Source: Chloroflexota bacterium (GTDB lineage Bacteria > Chloroflexota > Limnocylindria > Limnocylindrales > CSP1-4). Taken from it: a stretch of 8,153 nucleotides of DNA. The translations under genes were made by a program, and so were the position numbers. The notes beneath the pieces are model-generated. The model was not told the DNA's origin. It saw only the letters and a program-made list of their open reading frames with translations, and ran no database searches. Shown here in pieces: positions 5,808 through 8,153 of this stretch (position 1 is the stretch's first letter; every line of letters starts with the position of its first letter). The stretch is taken from positions 5,878 through 14,030 of the forward strand of contig PMIQ01000132.1 in assembly GCA_003157175.1 (NCBI GenBank). The letters are read 5' to 3'.

Positions 5808-5863
5808 AAAGTAGAAGCGGCGGAGTCAGAAATCTGCGGCCGGCCTGAGGAAGCGCCCGCGAG

Positions 5864-6565
5864 TCAGCGGCGACGACCCGAACCCAGGACGAAGAACCGC
5901 TCAGTGGTGACGACTTCGATTTCCGAGAAACCGGCTCGTTCCAGCGCCGACGCAAGATCCGAGGGCTCGTAGAAAACCTTCCGAACGCGGAAGCTGGCGC
6001 CATCGTCGAGCCGCCGAACCTGGACGTCCTCCACGGGCGGTCGATGGTCCCGGGCGCCCGACTCCGGGTCCTGGCGCGAGTCGATGAAGGCGAACAGCCC
6101 GCCGGGAACGAGCCACCGAGCAACCAGCCCAAAGAACTCGTCAAGCCGATCGCGATCGACGTGGCTGATCCAAAAGCCCGCGAACAGACCATCGACCGAC
6201 CGGTCAGGCTCGCGCCAGGCATCGCGTATCTGGAACTCCGCCGTGACGCCGGCCGCCGCCAACCGGGTCCGGGCTTTCTCGAGAGGCTCGGCCGAGGCAT
6301 CGTAAAGGGTCAGCTGCCCATGCCTTGCCAGCAAGGGCGACCACCAGCCGGTGCCCGCAGCCAGCTCGACGATCTGGCCACGAAACCCTCGGCCGTCCAG
6401 CCACGCGGCAGCCACCTCGAGGTCTGAGCGCCAGCTTGCGTCGTTGGCCGGGCCATGCGAGTAGCGACCCCGGCGCAGGTACCAGTCGTCGTATTCGTCA
6501 GCCCGGGCCGCGTAATAGCGGATCATCTCCGACCCGATTTCCTCAGGGCGCCCGCCCGCAGCCAT
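5864..6565 (-). CDS. Class I SAM-dependent methyltransferase
   Basis: The 233-residue protein transfers a methyl group from S-adenosylmethionine to an unknown acceptor. Motif I is IVELAAGTGWW (65-75), the glycine-rich SAM loop. The ribose-binding acid is D89 in LTLYDAS, DAWREPD (115-121) corresponds to the adenine-side loop, FAGFWISHV (128-136) is motif IV and PGGLFAFIDS (154-163) is the post-motif strand. The N-terminal YYAARADEYDDWYLRRGRY (17-35) is typical of the small stand-alone methyltransferases resembling UbiE/BioC-type folds; the substrate cannot be inferred. The ATG at 6565 lies 8 nt after the stop of the BtuF-like gene, with GGAG and GGGG upstream. ATG at residue 14 is an alternative start. 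It is the second and last gene of that unit, followed by a 334-nt gap. Confidence 0.9.
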   Translation of the reverse strand: MAAGGRPEEIGSEMIRYYAARADEYDDWYLRRGRYSHGPANDASWRSDLEVAAAWLDGRGFRGQIVELAAGTGWWSPLLARHGQLTLYDASAEPLEKARTRLAAAGVTAEFQIRDAWREPDRSVDGLFAGFWISHVDRDRLDEFFGLVARWLVPGGLFAFIDSRQDPESGARDHRPPVEDVQVRRLDDGASFRVRKVFYEPSDLASALERAGFSEIEVVTTERFFVLGSGRRR

Positions 6566-6573
6566 CTCCGCCC

Positions 6574-7482
6574 CTACTCCATCACTGGCGTCCAGCTGCC
6601 CGGAGGCGAGGTGTCGACGAATCCGTCGGGATCGAGGATCTCGGCCAGCATTCCAACGCCGTCGACGATCCGCGGGCCCGGTCGCTCGAAGTAGACCGGT
6701 TCGACGATAAAGATTCGACCGCGGCGAACCGCCTCCATGTCGTGCCAGAACTCCGGCAGTTGGGTCCGCGCAAACGCCCGCTTCGCGGCCGGGAGATGCA
6801 TCCCCACCGGCGCCATCAGCAACATCTGCGGGTCCACGTCGCGGACCGTCTCCCAGTCGATCGGCGAGGCGGGATCGCCCTCGCGACCGAGCAGGTCCCA
6901 GCCGCCCGCGCGACGAATCTGCTCCGGAACCCAGCGACCGCTGGCGAAGGGCGGCTCCAGGCCCTGCAACATGACCACTCGCGGAGCCTGGATGCCCTCG
7001 TCCTGACGAACGATGACGTGCTGCTCCAGGTCGCCGAGCTCCTCGCGCAAAGCCTCGAGGAGCTCCATGGCATCGTCCTCGGCCTCGACCATCGCCCCGA
7101 TCGTCGTGATCGAGTGGAAGATGCCCTCCACGCTGACCGGATCCAGAGAGATGATGACCGGCTCGCCGGCCGACTCCCCCATCACCTCGCGGACCTGGCG
7201 ACTGCCGATGCCGGAGCCGGCGCTGCCGTCGCGGAGGATCACGAGATCCGGTTGCGCGGCGCGCAGTGCGTCCACGTCCAGCTCGCTCGGACCCACCTCG
7301 TTGTCCACGAACACATGCGGGCCCGGCGTTCGGTCGCCAGCGGGACGCGACCGCGTGACCACCGCCACTCCCTCGATCTCCGGCGGGTAGTCGCAGCAGT
7401 GGCTGACGCCGACCAGCTCGTCGCGCAGCCCCAGGGCGCAGACGATCTCAGTGGCTGAAGGCAGAAGCGAGACGATTCGCAT
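6574..7482 (-). CDS. BtuF-like (cobalamin-type) periplasmic-binding-fold protein lacking a signal peptide
   Basis: The 302-residue protein has the two-lobed helical-backbone fold of ABC substrate-binding proteins for cobalamin and iron chelates: MRIVSLLPSATEIVCALGL (1-19), the LVGVSHCCDYPPE loop (23-35), PDLVILRD (78-85), PPFASGRWVPEQIRRAGG (177-194) and YFERPGPRIVDGVGMLAEIL (264-283). It starts directly with the first beta-strand of the domain, without a signal peptide or lipobox, as in the soluble subgroup often annotated cobalamin-binding protein. No permease or ATPase gene is adjacent. Two spots depart from what I recall of the subgroup: SHCCDYP instead of SHECDYP, and RDGSAGSG instead of a QDxCxVCAV segment. 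The ATG at 7482 has no SD but has TAGACT 6 nt upstream. It is co-transcribed with the methyltransferase. The ligand is unproven. Confidence 0.85.
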   Translation of the reverse strand: MRIVSLLPSATEIVCALGLRDELVGVSHCCDYPPEIEGVAVVTRSRPAGDRTPGPHVFVDNEVGPSELDVDALRAAQPDLVILRDGSAGSGIGSRQVREVMGESAGEPVIISLDPVSVEGIFHSITTIGAMVEAEDDAMELLEALREELGDLEQHVIVRQDEGIQAPRVVMLQGLEPPFASGRWVPEQIRRAGGWDLLGREGDPASPIDWETVRDVDPQMLLMAPVGMHLPAAKRAFARTQLPEFWHDMEAVRRGRIFIVEPVYFERPGPRIVDGVGMLAEILDPDGFVDTSPPGSWTPVME

Positions 7483-7488
7483 CGAACA

Positions 7489-7494
7489 AGTCTA
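7489..7494 (-). promoter_or_regulatory. Putative -10 element (TAGACT) of a leaderless promoter for the BtuF-like gene
   Basis: TAGACT on the minus strand ends 6 nt before ATG 7482, the same geometry as upstream of proC and the thioredoxin-like gene. The intervening TGTTCG has no SD character. No canonical -35 is seen at 16-18 nt. Confidence 0.55.
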
Positions 7495-7586
7495 GCCGCA
7501 GCGACTTACCGGTCCCTTATCTGACGCTGCATCGAGCGCGCGTGGCGGCGGGGTATTGCATGGCCCGCGGCCGGCCACGGAATCGA

Positions 7587-7613
7587 AAGCGCCCGGCGGA
7601 TGGCCGGGCGCTT
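7587..7613 (-). terminator. Intrinsic terminator-like hairpin after fdxA
   Basis: A perfect 10-bp stem, AAGCGCCCGG with CCGGGCGCTT, surrounds a 7-nt loop and begins 17 nt after the fdxA stop. On the minus strand the descending arm runs into TTTCGATT, a weak U-rich tail. The position between fdxA and the promoter of the next unit fits termination. Confidence 0.7.
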
Positions 7614-7630
7614 GTCTGAGCTCGAAACGA

Positions 7631-7915
7631 TCAGCGGGGCTTTGCCGCGTCCACCATCGCTCGGGCAGCGGCCTTGTCCGTGTACCAGAGCGCGTTGATC
7701 TTGGTGTAGACGGCCCACTGGGGCGGGAGCGCATCCTCGGTGAAAATGGCGTTCACGGGGCACTCAGGCTCACAGGCGCCACAGTCGATGCACTCGTTTG
7801 GTTCGATGTACAGGGTCCGGTCGCCCTCTTCCTCGTGGATGCAGTCGACCGGGCAGACAGAGACGCACGCGCGGTCGGTCACATCGACGCAGGGCTCGGC
7901 GATCACATAGGTCAT
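7631..7915 (-). CDS. fdxA: Seven-iron (3Fe-4S/4Fe-4S) ferredoxin, FdxA type
   Basis: The 94-residue cytoplasmic electron carrier has cysteines at 9, 17, 21 and 25 and then 42, 45, 48 and 52. This matches the Azotobacter FdI pattern, in which C9, C17 and C52 would bind a 3Fe-4S cluster, C21, C42, C45 and C48 a 4Fe-4S cluster, and C25 stays free. Each cluster ends in the usual Cys-Pro (CPVDC, CPVNA). The C-terminal region after residue 60, with [15 protein letters not shown], matches the extension of actinobacterial and Chloroflexi FdxA proteins. The ATG at 7915 is chosen because AGGAGA (7927-7922) precedes it by 6 nt and the family begins MTYVI; an in-frame ATG at 8011 would add 32 unrelated residues. 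It appears monocistronic, with its own promoter and terminator. Confidence 0.95.
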   Translation of the reverse strand: MTYVIAEPCVDVTDRACVSVCPVDCIHEEEGDRTLYIEPNECIDCGACEPECPVNAIFTEDALPPQWAVYTKINALWYTDKAAARAMVDAAKPR

Positions 7916-7952
7916 CGGGTTTCTCCTGGGGTGTTTTGGTTTCTCGATCGTC

Positions 7953-7982
7953 AGCTTAGGAGGCGAATTGGGCACTCCACAA
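7953..7982 (-). promoter_or_regulatory. fdxA: Candidate sigma-70-type promoter for fdxA
   Basis: On the minus strand TTGTGG (7982-7977) and TAAGCT (7958-7953) are separated by 18 nt, giving a leader of about 30 nt before ATG 7915 that contains the AGGAGA SD. The -35 matches TTGACA only in its first three bases. The -10 fits TANNNT, and TAAGCT shares its final CT with the three leaderless -10 candidates in this window. Confidence 0.5.
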
Positions 7983-8086
7983 GGTCGCGGTGAGGGTACC
8001 ACGCTGGGCATGGGCGGCGCGGCCGACTTGGCTCGCCGCCATCGATCGGGCGGCGATTCGCGGCGATCGGCGGCACCACCAGGCGA

Positions 8087-8153
8087 CTACATGTGCGCCT
8101 CGTACGACGGATCGAGGTACTTCTCGGGATCTTCCTCGAAGTCGAGCTTGCAG
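8087..8153 (-). CDS. YHS-domain protein, C-terminal 22 codons (5' end beyond window)
   Basis: The minus strand reads CKLDFEEDPEKYLDPSYEAHM and then TAG (8089-8087). Gly/Cys-K-x-DF-x-x-DP-x-KYL is the second half of the YHS domain, a short metal-binding module found in copper ATPases and as small stand-alone proteins ending in YLDP-x-Y-x-x-x-M. The ending just after the domain suggests the small stand-alone type of about 50-60 residues, probably cytoplasmic and involved in handling a soft metal such as copper. Only 21 residues are visible, so the N-terminal half and any fusion are unknown. A 171-nt gap separates it from fdxA, which has its own promoter. Confidence 0.7.
   Translation of the reverse strand, partial: CKLDFEEDPEKYLDPSYEAHM

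Larger units (their letters stand above)
5530..5863. other. 334-nt intergenic region between the methyltransferase gene and proC: no gene, several hairpins and repeats
   Basis: No ORF here looks coding on either strand. From the proC side it contains the proC -10 element, a 7-6-7 inverted repeat (5598-5617), a strong nested hairpin (5696-5745), a weaker adjacent 6-bp stem (5745-5750 with 5768-5773), and a local AT-richer patch with two copies of TAATCCTG (5779-5786, 5800-5807). No tRNA-like cloverleaf was found. An obvious terminator for the methyltransferase gene is absent from the first 100 nt after its stop. Confidence 0.6.

Noticed and set aside
5530..5863. Possible tRNA or known riboswitch in the largest gap
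   Set aside because: No T-loop GGTTCGAATCC-like segment or matching acceptor arms, and no motif I could assign to a named riboswitch class; proC also appears leaderless.
5619..5972. Plus-strand ORF across the proC/methyltransferase gap
   Set aside because: It overlaps the methyltransferase 3' end antisense, its translation is low-complexity Arg/Gly/Pro-rich, and no SD or family motif is visible.
7916..8011. Ferredoxin start at ATG 8011, giving 32 extra residues
   Set aside because: FdxA proteins begin at the MTYVI-type start, which has a proper SD 6 nt upstream; the extra segment would cover the promoter and is proline-rich and unrelated.
8024..8073. GCCGCC/GGCGGC inverted repeats between fdxA and the YHS gene as a terminator
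   Set aside because: Several overlapping pairings are possible in this GC-only stretch and none is followed by a T run on the minus strand; chance palindromes are expected at this composition.
7957..8153. Plus-strand frame from a TTG near 7969 preceded by AGGAGG and open to the window end
   Set aside because: It is antisense to the YHS C-terminus and to the fdxA promoter, has no recognisable domain, and AGGAGG there is part of the minus-strand promoter region.

Overview
All eleven genes I can support lie on the minus strand, so transcription runs from right to left. The DNA is GC-rich throughout, with almost exclusively G/C third codon positions. The gene set is housekeeping and metabolic: a stand-alone proline dehydrogenase rather than a PutA fusion, a 7Fe-8S FdxA-type ferredoxin, and a BtuF-like protein without a signal peptide. 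Some genes appear leaderless and others have strong Shine-Dalgarno (SD) sites. Together this suggests a free-living high-GC bacterium of the Chloroflexota (Limnocylindria/Dormibacterota-like) or Actinomycetota type. The taxonomic call is inference. I see no rRNA, tRNA, CRISPR array, transposase, integrase or phage gene.

Layout in transcription order. (1) 8153-8087: C-terminal end of a YHS-domain protein. (2) 7915-7631: fdxA ferredoxin, with its own promoter, a short leader with an SD site, and a hairpin terminator. (3) 7482-5864: a two-gene unit of a cytoplasmic BtuF-like substrate-binding protein and a class I SAM methyltransferase. (4) 5863-5530: a 334-nt gap with no gene but with hairpins and short repeats. 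(5) 5529-894: a tightly packed operon of proC, a PIG-L/LmbE-family deacetylase, an S9-family serine peptidase and two small paralogous genes of unknown function. (6) 893-760: a G-tract-rich spacer. (7) 759-1: a thioredoxin-fold protein whose end overlaps the start of proline dehydrogenase, which runs off the left edge.

Three points stand out. First, the genes heading three transcription units (the BtuF-like gene, proC and the thioredoxin-like gene) each have a TANNCT hexamer ending 6-7 nt before the start codon and no SD site, as expected of leaderless mRNAs, while fdxA and several operon-internal genes have strong SD sites. Second, the two small unknown genes are tandem paralogues: the upstream one looks like the downstream one with a block of about 45 residues missing, and it may begin at CTG behind a perfect SD. 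Third, proline chemistry recurs: proC makes proline, a prolyl-oligopeptidase-family enzyme may release proline-containing peptides, and proline dehydrogenase oxidises proline. I found no defence system or mobile element. The undescribed material is the small paralogous pair and the 334-nt gap.
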